DNA of 64,000 bases. It comes from Aliiruegeria lutimaris (GTDB lineage Bacteria > Pseudomonadota > Alphaproteobacteria > Rhodobacterales > Rhodobacteraceae). The notes below the pieces were generated by a model, which was not told the DNA's origin, made no database searches, and worked only from the letters and a program-made list of their open reading frames with translations. Positions 34,727-43,946 of this stretch are shown piece after piece. Location: assembly GCF_900099935.1 (NCBI RefSeq), contig NZ_FNEK01000013.1, positions 32,701-96,700 of the forward strand. Direction: 5' to 3'. Positions within the stretch are counted from its first letter, which is position 1; each line of letters begins with the position of its first letter. The translations under genes were made by a program, and so were the position numbers.

Positions 34727-35737
34727 TCAGGCCTCCTTCGTGCGTTCGCCAAATGCCCGGGTGGGCGCGTCGAAACCCGCGCCGGTGCCGTCGGTCACCT
34801 TGACCTCGTCTTCCCACGGCAGCCGGTAGCGGCCCGCGGCGAGGTCGGTCATGTAGGTATAGGGGCAGTCCTGCGCGCCGCCTTTCACGGCGACATAGCC
34901 GCGATGGCCGAACTGGTAGATGTTGTTCTCCACCCCCCAGTGGAGGCGTGCCTCGCGCACCAGGTCGGGGCGGACCTCGGCGGTGATGATCTCGTCGGCG
35001 CGCCCGGATGTGCCATGGGCGATGATCGTGCCGTCGAAATTGACGATCATGCCTTCGCCCATCGAGTCGAAGCTGCCATCGGAGCCGCACATGCAGACAT
35101 TTGCCGTCACCATCAGGTTGCAGAAGGCGTTGGACTGGTTGGTGAAACGCCAGCTCTCGCGGATAGGTGCGGTGTAGCCGGCTGTGCGCAGCATGATCTC
35201 GGCGCCGCGATAGGCCGCCTCGCGCGCCATTTCGGGGAACATGCCGTCATGGCAGATGATGAGCGCGAGTTTCGCGCCCTTCGGCCCCTCGATGACGGGA
35301 ATGCCAACGTCTCCCGGCTCCCATGGCTCGACCGGCACCCAGGGGTGGAACTTGCGGTAATAGAGCTTCACCTCGCCTTCCGGGTCGATGATGATACCGG
35401 AATTGAACGGCATTCCGCCGGGGTTCTTCTCCATGATCGAAAAGCAGCCCCAGATGTCGTTGTCGATACAGGCCTGTTTGAAGGCCGCGACCTCCGGGCC
35501 GTCGAGACTGCACATGATCTCGGGATTGGTGTCCATCGACAGGCCGTGCAGCGCGTATTCGGGGAAGACGACGAGATCCATCGTGCCCATGTTGCGCCGC
35601 GCCTTGCCGACCATCTCGACAATTCGGGCGGTCTGGGCGGCGAGGTCTTCACGCGTCTTCACCACGGGTAGCTGAAGCTGCACCAGCCCGATGACGACGC
35701 CGTTCGGCGATTTGTTCAACCCTCCTAGTCCGGACAT
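34727..35737 (-). CDS. amiF: Formamidase (nitrilase superfamily)
   Basis: A 336-residue nitrilase-superfamily amidase that follows AmiF along its whole length. The triad is Glu60 ([10 protein letters not shown]), Lys129 ([12 protein letters not shown]) and Cys162 ([22 protein letters not shown]). [34 protein letters not shown] and [15 protein letters not shown] are AmiF signatures. It hydrolyses formamide to formate and ammonia. The ATG at 35737 has AGGAGG about 6 bp upstream. It stands between the importer genes and the biuret-hydrolase gene. Confidence 0.92.
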   Translation of the reverse strand: MSGLGGLNKSPNGVVIGLVQLQLPVVKTREDLAAQTARIVEMVGKARRNMGTMDLVVFPEYALHGLSMDTNPEIMCSLDGPEVAAFKQACIDNDIWGCFSIMEKNPGGMPFNSGIIIDPEGEVKLYYRKFHPWVPVEPWEPGDVGIPVIEGPKGAKLALIICHDGMFPEMAREAAYRGAEIMLRTAGYTAPIRESWRFTNQSNAFCNLMVTANVCMCGSDGSFDSMGEGMIVNFDGTIIAHGTSGRADEIITAEVRPDLVREARLHWGVENNIYQFGHRGYVAVKGGAQDCPYTYMTDLAAGRYRLPWEDEVKVTDGTGAGFDAPTRAFGERTKEA

Positions 35738-35747
35738 GGACGGCCTC

Positions 35748-36671
35748 CTATTTGGTGATGCTGAGTTCGCCCGGCGCGCCGGTGACGGCACGGGTGGGCG
35801 AGGATGTCGCGATGAGCACGCCGAGCGTGAGCACGTAGGGCGCGGCGTAGAAGAGGTAGTATCCCTGCGAGATGCCCGCCGATTGCAGCGCCGGGCCGAG
35901 CGCGCCCGCGCCGCCGAAGATCAGCGCCGCCCAGAGGCAGGCGATGGGGTTCCAGCGGGCGAAGATCACCAGCGCCACCGCCATCAGGCCCTGACCGGAG
36001 GAGATGCCCTCGTTCCAGGAGCCGGGATAGAAGAGCGAGAGATAGGCTCCGCCGACCCCGGCGAAGGCACCGCCGGCGGCGGTTGCAAAGGTGTGGACAA
36101 CGGAAGGACGGATGCCCATGGCGCAGGCGGCGTCAGAAGAATCGCCTACCACGCGGATGATCAGGCCCAGCCGGGTGGCGCGGAACATCCACCACAGGCC
36201 GATGGCGGCGGCGATGCCGATCAGGAAGAGCACGTTGACGCGCAGCGCGGCCTGCACCTGCTGCAGCTCGGACCACCAACCGAAGGATATTGCCGGAAGG
36301 TCCGGTGCGACCGGCTGGATATATGGCTTGCCGAAAAAGAAGGCGAGCCCCATGCCGAGCAGCATCATGGCGATGCCGATGGCGATGTCGTTCACCCTCG
36401 GCAGGGAGCAGAGCAACCCGTGGACGAGGCCGAAGAGGCTGCCCGCGACGGCGGCTGCCAGCACCCCCACCCATGGCGAGCCAGTCTGGTAGGCCAGCGC
36501 GTAGCCGCTCATGGCGCCGAAGACGAGCGTGCCCTCAAGGCCGAGATTGATCCGGCCCGAGCGTTCGGTCAGCACCTCCCCGAGCGAGACGAAGAGGAAG
36601 GGGGGGGAGACGCGGATCGCGCCGCCGAGGATCGCAAGCGGTATGGCCCAGAGGCCGATATCGCTGTCCAT
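35748..36671 (-). CDS. ABC transporter permease (BMP/nucleoside type), second subunit
   Basis: A 307-residue permease with about eight hydrophobic segments. GRINLGLEGTLVFGAMSGYALAYQTGSPW at the N-terminal third and VGDSSDAACAMGIRP near residue 190 are conserved in YufQ-like permeases of BMP-type importers. It overlaps the first permease gene by one base, and the formamidase gene follows 10 bp later. Confidence 0.9.
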   Translation of the reverse strand: MDSDIGLWAIPLAILGGAIRVSPPFLFVSLGEVLTERSGRINLGLEGTLVFGAMSGYALAYQTGSPWVGVLAAAVAGSLFGLVHGLLCSLPRVNDIAIGIAMMLLGMGLAFFFGKPYIQPVAPDLPAISFGWWSELQQVQAALRVNVLFLIGIAAAIGLWWMFRATRLGLIIRVVGDSSDAACAMGIRPSVVHTFATAAGGAFAGVGGAYLSLFYPGSWNEGISSGQGLMAVALVIFARWNPIACLWAALIFGGAGALGPALQSAGISQGYYLFYAAPYVLTLGVLIATSSPTRAVTGAPGELSITK

Positions 36672-37789
36672 CAGGTGCTCCTCCAGCGTTCGGGCGCAAA
36701 GAGGCGCAGGCGTCCATAGAGTGTCTCCGACATCAGGATGGCGACGAAGACGATGCCCTGCAGCACCAGCGTCGTGGCATCCGGCAGGTCCATCCGGCGC
36801 TGCACGAGGCCGGAGGAGGCCTCGAAGCCCGCCAGCAGGATCGCCACCGGGATGATCACCAGCGGGTTATGCCGGGCGAGAAAGGCGACGAGGATGCCGG
36901 TATAGCCGTAACCCGCGGCCAGAGAGGCATTGGCGGAGCCATGCACGGCGGTGACTTCGAAGACGCCCGCGAGCCCGGCCAGCGCGCCGCCAAGTGCCGT
37001 GAAGCCGATGATCAGCCGGCCCACCGGCAGGCCCTGCACCTGCGCCGCGCGGGCATTGCCGCCGGCGATGCGCGCGGCAAAACCCCAGGTCGTGCGTTCG
37101 ATCAAGATCCAGGCTAGCAAACAGGCAAGCATTCCGAAGATCAGCCCCCAATGCACATCCCAGCCGGGAATGTTGCCGACGCGAAGCGCTTCGGGCAGCG
37201 GTGCGGTGGAGGGTTTGTTGAGGCTCGCCGGGTCCCGGAAGGGTCCTTCGACGAGGTGGTTCATCAGCGCGATGGCGATATAGGCCATGAGCAGGCTGGC
37301 GATGGTCTCGTTGACGCCGCGCACATGGCGCAGCCATCCCACCGCGCCGATCCAGACACCGCCGACTAATGCGCCCGCAGCCGCCATCAGCGGCAGGGCG
37401 AGAGCTGGTGGCCAGCCCGAGAGTGCGCCCGCGAGCGCGCCACAGGCCACGCCGCCCATAACGATCGCGCCCTCGCCGCCGATGACGACGAGGCCGAGAC
37501 GTGCCGGCAGCGCCACGCAGAGCGCCGCGAAGAGCAGCGGTGCGGTGCGCGAAAGCGTGTTCTGCCAGGAGAAGGCGGTGCCGAAGCCGGCCTTGTAGAC
37601 CAGCCCGTAGAATTCCGCCGGGCTCTTGCCCTGGCTCATCAGGAACAGGCCGAAGACCGCCAGCCCCGCGATCAGCGCGCCGAGCGGGATCAGGACCGCC
37701 TCGGACCGGCGCGCCAGCGCGGCGAGCCAGCCCTCGGGCGATGCCAGGCCGCGCGGGCCCGGCACGGGGCTATGATCGACGACCGCCAT
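36671..37789 (-). CDS. ABC transporter permease (BMP/nucleoside type), first subunit
   Basis: A 372-residue permease with about nine hydrophobic segments. LVVIGGEGAIVMGGVACGALAG, GVNETIASLLMAYIAIALMNHLVEGP and FAARIAGGNARAAQVQGLPVGRLI are typical of the YufP-like subunit. The ATG at 37789 lies 10 bp after the binding-protein gene with GGCAGGA before it. It is partnered with the permease next to it. Confidence 0.9.
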   Translation of the reverse strand: MAVVDHSPVPGPRGLASPEGWLAALARRSEAVLIPLGALIAGLAVFGLFLMSQGKSPAEFYGLVYKAGFGTAFSWQNTLSRTAPLLFAALCVALPARLGLVVIGGEGAIVMGGVACGALAGALSGWPPALALPLMAAAGALVGGVWIGAVGWLRHVRGVNETIASLLMAYIAIALMNHLVEGPFRDPASLNKPSTAPLPEALRVGNIPGWDVHWGLIFGMLACLLAWILIERTTWGFAARIAGGNARAAQVQGLPVGRLIIGFTALGGALAGLAGVFEVTAVHGSANASLAAGYGYTGILVAFLARHNPLVIIPVAILLAGFEASSGLVQRRMDLPDATTLVLQGIVFVAILMSETLYGRLRLFAPERWRST

Positions 37790-37799
37790 TCCTGCCGCC

Positions 37800-38912
37800 T
37801 CAGGAGGTCGCGCCGATGACGCCCTCGACGAGGTAGTCCATGCTTTCGAGCGCGACATCGCTCTCCTCGAAGGCTTGGCCCTCGGTGGCGATCACGTTGC
37901 CCTTGTTGTCCTTGAGTGGTCCCTTGATGGCGGCGAAACCGCCCTTCATGATCTCGGCCTTGGTGGCCTCGAACTTGTTGCGCGCCTCGTCCGACACGGC
38001 CGGGCCCAGCGGAGACATCTTGATGAAGCCCTCGGCCAGACCGCCACGGACGAAGTTCGGGATCGTGCCGCCGTCCATCGTGGTCTTGACCATGTCCTCG
38101 TAGACCTTGGCCCAGTTCCACTCGGCGCCGGTGAGGTAAATCTCGGGGGCGAGCGAGGACTGGTTGGCGTGGTAGCCATTGAGATACATGCCGCGCGCGG
38201 CACCCGTCTCCATCACCACCTTCGGCCCGTCCACGTGGCAGGTGACCACGTCGCAGCCCGCATCGGCCAGCGCGTTGGTGGCCTCGGCCTCCTTGACGGC
38301 CAGCGACCACTCGCCGGTGAAGATCACCTGGCAGGTGATCTCCGAATCCACCGAGCGGGCGCCGAGCAGGAAGGAGTTGATGTTGAGCAGCACCTGCGGG
38401 ATCGGCTTGGCGGCGACGAAGCCGATTTTCTTGGTCTTGGTCGCGTAGCCGGCGGTGATGCCGTTGAGATATTGCCCCATGCCGATATAGCCGAAATAGC
38501 TGCCGGCATTCGTCGGGTGCACGCCGTCCTGCCAGAGCCCACCGCAATGCTGGAAACGCAGGTCCGGGTTTTTCGGCGCAACTTCGAGGATATGGGGGTC
38601 GAAATAGCCGAAGGAGGTGGGGAAGAGCAGCGTGGCACCGTCGAAATTGATCATCGATTCCATGGATTTCTGGACGTCGATGGTTTCGGCGACATTCTCC
38701 TCCTCGACCACGGTGACGCCCGCGAGCGCCTTGACGGCGCCCGCGCCCTCGGCATGGGCCTGGTTATAGCCGTAGTCGTCCTTGGGGCCGACATAGATGA
38801 AGCCGACGGTCAGATCGCCGGCGGCAAAGGCGGCTTTCGGCAGCGCGGCTGCACCGGCCAGGGCGGCGGAGGTTTTCAGGAAACCGCGGCGGGAAAAGGG
38901 GGTGGAAGTCAT
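37800..38912 (-). CDS. BMP family ABC transporter substrate-binding protein
   Basis: A 370-residue periplasmic binding protein. It has a twin-arginine signal (SRRGFLKTSAALAGAAALP), then DLTVGFIYVGPKDDYGYNQAHAEGAG, FDGATLLFPTSFGYFDPHILEVA and DVVTCHVDGPKVV. The Bmp/Med family binds nucleosides, purines or related small heterocycles. Coupled to amidase genes, a nitrogen-rich heterocycle or ureide is the likely ligand. The ATG at 38912 has GAGGAG 9 bp upstream. It is the first gene of a nine-gene operon running to 29703. Confidence 0.9.
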   Translation of the reverse strand: MTSTPFSRRGFLKTSAALAGAAALPKAAFAAGDLTVGFIYVGPKDDYGYNQAHAEGAGAVKALAGVTVVEEENVAETIDVQKSMESMINFDGATLLFPTSFGYFDPHILEVAPKNPDLRFQHCGGLWQDGVHPTNAGSYFGYIGMGQYLNGITAGYATKTKKIGFVAAKPIPQVLLNINSFLLGARSVDSEITCQVIFTGEWSLAVKEAEATNALADAGCDVVTCHVDGPKVVMETGAARGMYLNGYHANQSSLAPEIYLTGAEWNWAKVYEDMVKTTMDGGTIPNFVRGGLAEGFIKMSPLGPAVSDEARNKFEATKAEIMKGGFAAIKGPLKDNKGNVIATEGQAFEESDVALESMDYLVEGVIGATS

Positions 38913-39086
38913 GGAACGCATCTCCTCGCGATGGACGTGACGTTGAAATCTGGCGAGCCGTGGCGCTTGGGCGCGGCGGCAAGGACGTTCGATTGTGGGG
39001 ACAGACTGGGATGGACGAGTGCTGCTGCATACAGTTAAGTTTGCATCGGATCGCTGCATTTTTTGCACTACTTGGAAGGAGTGCGC
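38913..39086. promoter_or_regulatory. Divergent promoter region of the ureide operon and LysR gene, with TGCA repeats
   Basis: A 174-bp gap between the BMP-protein gene and the LysR gene. TGCAT occurs at 39026, 39042 and 39055, and TGCAC at 39064. TGCATTTTTTGCA forms an inverted pair near 39055-39067. A LysR operator here is plausible; the repeats are short, so this is tentative. Confidence 0.4.
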
Positions 39087-39992
39087 ATGCCCGCCCGCCA
39101 TCTCGCCCCGCTCACCTATATCGAGGAGGTCGCCCGGGCCGGCTCGATCCGGAAGGCCGCCGAAACGCTGGCCATCACCTCCACCGCGCTGAACCGGCGA
39201 GTGCTGGCGCTGGAGGAGGAGTTGGGGGTGCCGCTCTTCGAGCGCCTGCCGCGTGGCGTGCGCCTGTCGACGGCCGGGGAGCTTTTGATCAGCCATATCC
39301 GCCGACAGGCCTCCGAATACGAGAAGCTCAAGAGCCAGATTGCCGACCTCTCCGGCGAGCGTCGCGGCAATGTCGCCATCGCCTGCAGCCAGGCGCTGTT
39401 GCCCTACTTCCTGCCCGAGCAGATCTCGCGCTACCGGGGCGAGCACCCTGCGGTGACCTTCGATATCCGTGTGCGCGACCGGGCGGCGGCAGAGGCGGCG
39501 CTGATCGACTTTTCTGCCGACGTGGCGCTGATCTTCGAGCCGGTCCGGCTGCGCGAGGTGCAGGTGATGATCGCGGTGCGCCAGCCGGTTCACGCGGTCA
39601 TGGCTGCCGATCATCCGCTGGCCGGGCGCGAGACGATCCGGCTACGCGATTGCGCGGCCTTTCCCGTGGGGCTTCCCGCGGTGCAATACGGCGTGCGCCG
39701 CCTGATCGACATCGCGTTGATGCGCTCCTCGGTAGAACTGCGCGCTGCCGTCGTCTCGGACAGTTTCGAGTTCCTGCGCCGCTATCCACGGCACGAGAAT
39801 CTTGTCTCGTTCCAGATCCCCGTCGGCCTGCCGCGCAAACCCGACGAGGGGATCGTGACCCGCCCGGTGGACCGGCGAGATTTGCCGGAGGGCTCGCTCT
39901 ACCTGTGCCAGTTGCGCGGGCGCCCGCTGCCGGTGGCGGCGGCGAAATTCGCCGCCCAGATGGAAGCGGTGCTGGAGGCCGATTACCGCTGA
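39087..39992 (+). CDS. LysR family regulator, probable controller of the ureide/cyanurate operon
   Basis: A 301-residue LysR protein. Its helix-turn-helix is AGSIRKAAETLAITSTALNRRVLALEEELG (residues about 15-45), and the effector domain starts with GNVAIACSQALLPYFLPEQI. It is divergent from the BMP operon, the usual layout for a LysR and its target. Its effector domain is similar to the headless LysR at 43932 (both have CSQAL, YFLPEQI and RP[VI]DRRD), so the two are paralogues. AAGGAG is 6 bp before the ATG at 39087. Confidence 0.9.
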   Translation: MPARHLAPLTYIEEVARAGSIRKAAETLAITSTALNRRVLALEEELGVPLFERLPRGVRLSTAGELLISHIRRQASEYEKLKSQIADLSGERRGNVAIACSQALLPYFLPEQISRYRGEHPAVTFDIRVRDRAAAEAALIDFSADVALIFEPVRLREVQVMIAVRQPVHAVMAADHPLAGRETIRLRDCAAFPVGLPAVQYGVRRLIDIALMRSSVELRAAVVSDSFEFLRRYPRHENLVSFQIPVGLPRKPDEGIVTRPVDRRDLPEGSLYLCQLRGRPLPVAAAKFAAQMEAVLEADYR

Positions 39993-40390
39993 GCGCGCAG
40001 GAATGGGAGGATCTGCTTGCCGACCACGTCGGAGACATTCCGGGGCTCGGGCCCGTCCAGCGGCTGCCAGCGTAGCTCCGCGATCTACGATTGCGCGGAG
40101 GGCGTGCCGTCGAATGCCGCGCTGAAGAGCTTCACCGCCACGATCACCCCCGGCTTGCCCGCCGCCGGGGCGGAGAACAGGCCGAGGAATTCGGCGCTCT
40201 CGCGGTCGAGGGTGACGCCCAGTTCCTCCTGGACCTCACGGGCAAGCGCCGACAGGTCGTCCGCATCCGCCGCTTCGACCTTGCCCCCGGGGATCTGGAA
40301 CAGCGCATCGCCCTTGCTGCGCGCGAGCAGGACCCGGCGCTCGCGCAGCACGCAGAACCCCACCTTGTCGATGATCTTTGCCGCGCTCAT
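39983..40390 (-). pseudogene. Nudix hydrolase interrupted by an in-frame TAG
   Basis: The ATG at 40390 opens a Nudix protein (KVGFCVLRERRVLLARSKGDALFQIPGGKVE, box end AREVQEELGV). A TAG at 40085-40087 stops it after 101 residues. The same frame then continues for 33 codons with good Nudix C-terminal sequence (AELRWQPLDG, VVGKQILPFL) to a TAA at 39983. A single base change (GAG to TAG) would explain this. Full length would be about 135 residues, normal for the family. The box itself lacks one Glu (Asp instead) and has one extra residue. Its start overlaps the AtzD-type gene in ATGA, and its restored 3' end overlaps the convergent LysR gene by 10 bp. Confidence 0.8.
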
Positions 40391-41478
40391 GCGGGCGCCA
40401 CTTCCGGGGAGCGGGAATAGATCAGCGCCACCGGGCCGCCGCCATCGGGGCCCTGATGTTCGGCGCCGCCCGAGACGAAGAGTTCGGTATGGCCAATGAG
40501 CCCGGCCAGAAGCCCGCCGACGAAGCCGCGGGCGTGGCGGGTGGAGGAGAGGTCGCTGTCTTCCAGCATCGTGTGGCGCGCGCCGCGGATCAGCCCGGAG
40601 GCGGAGGCCTCGGCCTTGGCCAGCAGCGCGATGGCCCTGTCCGGGGCCGATTGCAGCGGCGCGCCCGGGGCGGCGAGACCGAGCAGGGCGGCGACCGAGG
40701 GCGCGTCGATGGCGTCCTGCATCACGCCATGCGCGATGCGCAGCGGGCCGGACCACGCAGCCGATTGCCCCATCACCACGATTTCACAGGCCATGAGTTC
40801 GATCCCCGGGGAGGCGGAGGCGCGGGCAGACCAGAGGTCGAAATTGACCCCGATATCGGCATCCGTGAGCGTGCCGATCTCGCCCAGGGCCTGCCCCACG
40901 CCGAGCGCCGAGGCGCCACGCGAAAGGCCCATGGATTTCAGCATTGAGGTGGTGACAACGTGGCCGCCCACTGCCAGCGTGCGCTCGGCGGTCAGCAGCG
41001 GGCATTTGATCTGCACGAAGTGGACGTCTTCGGCGCGCGTGATCCCGGCCTTTGCCATCGCTTCCTCGACGCCCGCGCGCACCAGTGCCACCTGCGCGCT
41101 GCGCCCGATCTCGTCGGGCGTGAGCGCGCGAGTGATCGTGGCGGCGAAGGCCAGCGCGAGGTCTGCTCCGGGCGCAGACCCGTCGGTTTCGCTAAGCACG
41201 ATCCAATGCGGTGAGAGCCCGCCCTCGGTGCCGCCGGACATGACCATCGGCAGGCGCGCCAGCGCCTCCGCAGGAAGGTGTTCCGCGAGCATTGCGCGCA
41301 GGCTCTGCACCGCGTAGCCGCGCGTGAAATCATTGACGCAGCCATTGCCTTCCGTCTTGCCGAGTACCGCCACTATCCGTGCCGGATCGATCTCCCCGGC
41401 CTCTATCAACCGCGCGATCGGCGCGACATCGCTCGGTCCGGCCATGGCCAGCCGGTGTACCTGTGCCTGACGGGTCAT
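40387..41478 (-). CDS. Ring-opening amidohydrolase, cyanuric acid hydrolase/barbiturase family
   Basis: A 363-residue AtzD/barbiturase protein with three repeats of the family fold. The first Lys-Ser pair is Lys41 (LGKTEGNG) and Ser81 (VMSGGTEG). The second is near Lys158 (QIKCPLLT) and the ASASPGIELM segment at about 220-229. The third includes Ser336 (FVSGGAEHQGPDGGG). The family opens cyanuric acid or barbiturate. With BiuH- and AtzF-like genes on the same strand, cyanuric acid is favoured, but the sequence alone cannot exclude barbiturate. The ATG at 41478 overlaps the aminohydrolase stop in TGATG; AAGGGG is 8 bp upstream. Confidence 0.88.
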   Translation of the reverse strand: MTRQAQVHRLAMAGPSDVAPIARLIEAGEIDPARIVAVLGKTEGNGCVNDFTRGYAVQSLRAMLAEHLPAEALARLPMVMSGGTEGGLSPHWIVLSETDGSAPGADLALAFAATITRALTPDEIGRSAQVALVRAGVEEAMAKAGITRAEDVHFVQIKCPLLTAERTLAVGGHVVTTSMLKSMGLSRGASALGVGQALGEIGTLTDADIGVNFDLWSARASASPGIELMACEIVVMGQSAAWSGPLRIAHGVMQDAIDAPSVAALLGLAAPGAPLQSAPDRAIALLAKAEASASGLIRGARHTMLEDSDLSSTRHARGFVGGLLAGLIGHTELFVSGGAEHQGPDGGGPVALIYSRSPEVAPA

Positions 41479-42926
41479 CAGCAACACCCCTTGTAAAAAT
41501 CCGCGATCCCGCGTTCGACCTCCGGAAAGGCAGCAATGAGATCGGCCTTGCCGGCCAGACCGGCGCGGAACTCGCGCCGAAGCCGGTCCTGAAGCGCGTC
41601 GAGATCCACCCCGGTCAACCGCCCGTCGGCGATGACCTGTCGTCCGCGAGAGAACGCCTCGATGATGTCGCCCTTCTCGCCGCGGGCAAAGAGATAGCTC
41701 GCCGGGTCCACCGGCATCAGCGCGTCGCGGTCCAGCCGGGCCAGCGAGAGCAGCAACAGATCCGCCGGGGCGCCGGGCGCGATCACTCCGCCGGGCTCCA
41801 GCCCAAGCCCTGCGCGACCCGTCGCACAGGCCGCGCGCAGCGCCGTCTGCGGTGTCAGCCCTCCATCGCCATAGCCGCGCGCATGGTTGAGAAGGTGAAA
41901 GAGCCGCAATTCGCGCAGCCCGTCATCGTCCTCGTCAAGCGCGCAGCCGTCGAGCCCCATGGCGACGTCGACACCGGCGTCGAGCATCGCGGGCACCGGC
42001 GCGATGCCGGAGTAGAGATGCAGGTTGGAAGAGGCGTTGACCGCGATCCGCGCCCCGGCGGCGGCGATGCGCGCAAGCTCCTCCTTGCGTGCCCAGACGC
42101 AATGCGCGAGCGTCAGGCGGTGCGAAAGCAGTCCGATATTTTCAAGATGTGCCACGATTCCGTCGGGATAGGTGCGGTCGGCCCAGTCCCGCTGCGGCGC
42201 GGTCTCCAGCAGGTGCATGTGGACGCGGCGGCCCGTGCGCGCGGAGGCCTCCGCGATGCCGGCCAGCAGCGCATCCGAGCACCATTGCACGCTGTTCGGC
42301 CCGTATTGCACGTCCACATGGCCCGGTGCGTCTGCCACTGCCTCGGCCACCGCATCGACCAGCGCCAAATGGTCGGCGACAGAGGGCAGGGGGCGCAGCC
42401 AGATTTCCCGGGCGAGCGCCCGTGTCTCGGGCGAGAGGGGCGCCAGAACGGCCTCGGCATCGCCATAGACCAGCGGGTTGCGGTCCCGCAGGGCGACGGC
42501 AAAGCCGATGGAGACGCCCACGTCATGGGCGGCCCGCGCGATCTCCCGGGCTTCCTCCGGCAGGCTCATCCCGCCCATAGGCCGCGTCAGGTGGACCATG
42601 ACCGAAGTGGCCCCGCCTGCCAGCGAACGCCCGAAGGAGGCGGCGGCGGCGGTGTAGGGATCGGCGGAGGGCGTCACCGCGAGTTGCGGCAGCCACGCTT
42701 CCAGCGGTTTGCCGCCGCAGCCCAACGATGTGGTGGAGAGCGGGCGGGCGTGGTTATGCGCATCCGCCAGCGACGGGATCGCGAACAGCCCCGTGCCGGG
42801 CGGTTCGGGCAGGGGGGAGAGCGAGGCGATCCGGGCGCCGTCGATCACGATGCGGGTCGGTCCGGCGGTTTCATAGGCCGGCCCAAGCAGGGCGGCGTCG
42901 ACATCGAGTATGTGCTGGCTGGTCAT
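41478..42926 (-). CDS. Metal-dependent amidohydrolase/deaminase (AtzB/TrzN or cytosine-deaminase type)
   Basis: A 482-residue protein of the amidohydrolase superfamily. The first metal motif is SLADAHNHARPLS near residue 55. GRRVHMHLLETAPQRDW near 233 and LTLAHCVWARKEEL supply further His ligands. INVSSN-like VNASSNLHLYSGIAP and GLDGCALDEDDDGLRELRL near 325 (Asp ligand) complete the set. Relatives deaminate or dehalogenate purines, pyrimidines and s-triazines. Placed before an AtzD-type gene, it could supply that enzyme's substrate. The start codon is the ATG at 42926; the ribosome-binding site is weak. Confidence 0.85.
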   Translation of the reverse strand: MTSQHILDVDAALLGPAYETAGPTRIVIDGARIASLSPLPEPPGTGLFAIPSLADAHNHARPLSTTSLGCGGKPLEAWLPQLAVTPSADPYTAAAASFGRSLAGGATSVMVHLTRPMGGMSLPEEAREIARAAHDVGVSIGFAVALRDRNPLVYGDAEAVLAPLSPETRALAREIWLRPLPSVADHLALVDAVAEAVADAPGHVDVQYGPNSVQWCSDALLAGIAEASARTGRRVHMHLLETAPQRDWADRTYPDGIVAHLENIGLLSHRLTLAHCVWARKEELARIAAAGARIAVNASSNLHLYSGIAPVPAMLDAGVDVAMGLDGCALDEDDDGLRELRLFHLLNHARGYGDGGLTPQTALRAACATGRAGLGLEPGGVIAPGAPADLLLLSLARLDRDALMPVDPASYLFARGEKGDIIEAFSRGRQVIADGRLTGVDLDALQDRLRREFRAGLAGKADLIAAFPEVERGIADFYKGCC

Positions 42927-42980
42927 GGTCGGGAATTTCAAGGGGATTGGGCCGGCGCGCAAGGGCGTCGGCCCGGTCTG

Positions 42981-43946
42981 TCAGAGTTTGCGGTCGTCGA
43001 GCGGCGGAAGGAAGCCCGCATCGAAGACACTGCCCGCTTCGGGGGCGGTTTCGAAACCGTAGATCTGCTGGATCACTGCGATGGAGCGGGCGAGGCGCTC
43101 TGGATCGACCGCCCCGACACCCAGTTCCAGGCTCTCGGGCGAGCGGATCAGGTAGTCCATCACGAAACCGAGCCGCTTGGCCTCCAGCCCCTCATCGACC
43201 AGCGGTTCGTTCGCCTTGACTGCCGCCGCGCCGCTGGCGGGATCGGCGATCACCTCCATCAGCGCCTTGTTGATCGCCCGGACAAGCCCGGCAACAGCCT
43301 CGGGATGCTCTTCATAGAGCTTGCGGGAGACCTTCACGCCGTTGGAATAGATGTCGAGCCCGGATTCGCCGTAGCCGATGAAGCGGAATTCGTTGTCCGG
43401 GTCCATGCCGAGGCCGATGATGTTGAGATAGCTCGTCACGTTGAAGACAAGGCTCGCATCGACATTGCCCTGAATCAGCATCTGCTCCTGCAGGTTCGGC
43501 TGGATATTGATGATCTCGATCTTCTCCATGTCGAGCCCGGCCTTGTCGGCGAGCGCCGGGAAGAACTTGGTCGCCGCCGAGCCCGCGGGCGCGCCGACCG
43601 TGAGCCCTTCGAGATCCTTGGCCGCGGCGACCGGACCGTCAGCCTTGGCGATGATCGAAAAGGGCGGCTGGTTGTAGATCTGGTAGACCATGACCGGCGC
43701 TTCGGCTGGTGTCATGGCCGCGTTCTGGATAATTGCGTTCATGTCGCCGAAGCCTGCGTCATAGGCCCCCGATATCACCCGCGTCACCGTGGCGGCCGAG
43801 CCTTCGCCCTGGTCGATGGTCACATCGAGCCCTTCTTCGGCGAAATAGCCCTTTTCCTTGGCCAGGTAGAACCAGCCCTGGGGGCCTTGGTAGCGCCAGT
43901 TGAGGACCATCTTCAGCTTGGTCGTGCCCTGCGCGAGCGCGGCCAT
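42981..43946 (-). pseudogene. NMT1/SsuA-type ABC substrate-binding protein, lacking its signal peptide
   Basis: The remaining sequence (KLKMVLNWRYQGPQGWFYLAKEKGYFAEEG, GSAATVTRVISGAYDAGFGDMN and onwards) is the mature part of a binding protein of the NMT1/THI5 family, about 320 residues. The frame could open at an ATG at 43946 (MAALAQG), but the signal peptide and natural start are missing, so a functional periplasmic protein is unlikely. The upstream bases encode, on the other strand, the remains of a LysR effector domain. The permease and ATPase genes expected for this importer are not next to it. Confidence 0.75.

Noticed and set aside
37800..39614. A 604-residue version of the BMP binding protein
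   Set aside because: The extension is antisense to the LysR gene; the twin-arginine signal and GAGGAG support the start at 38912.
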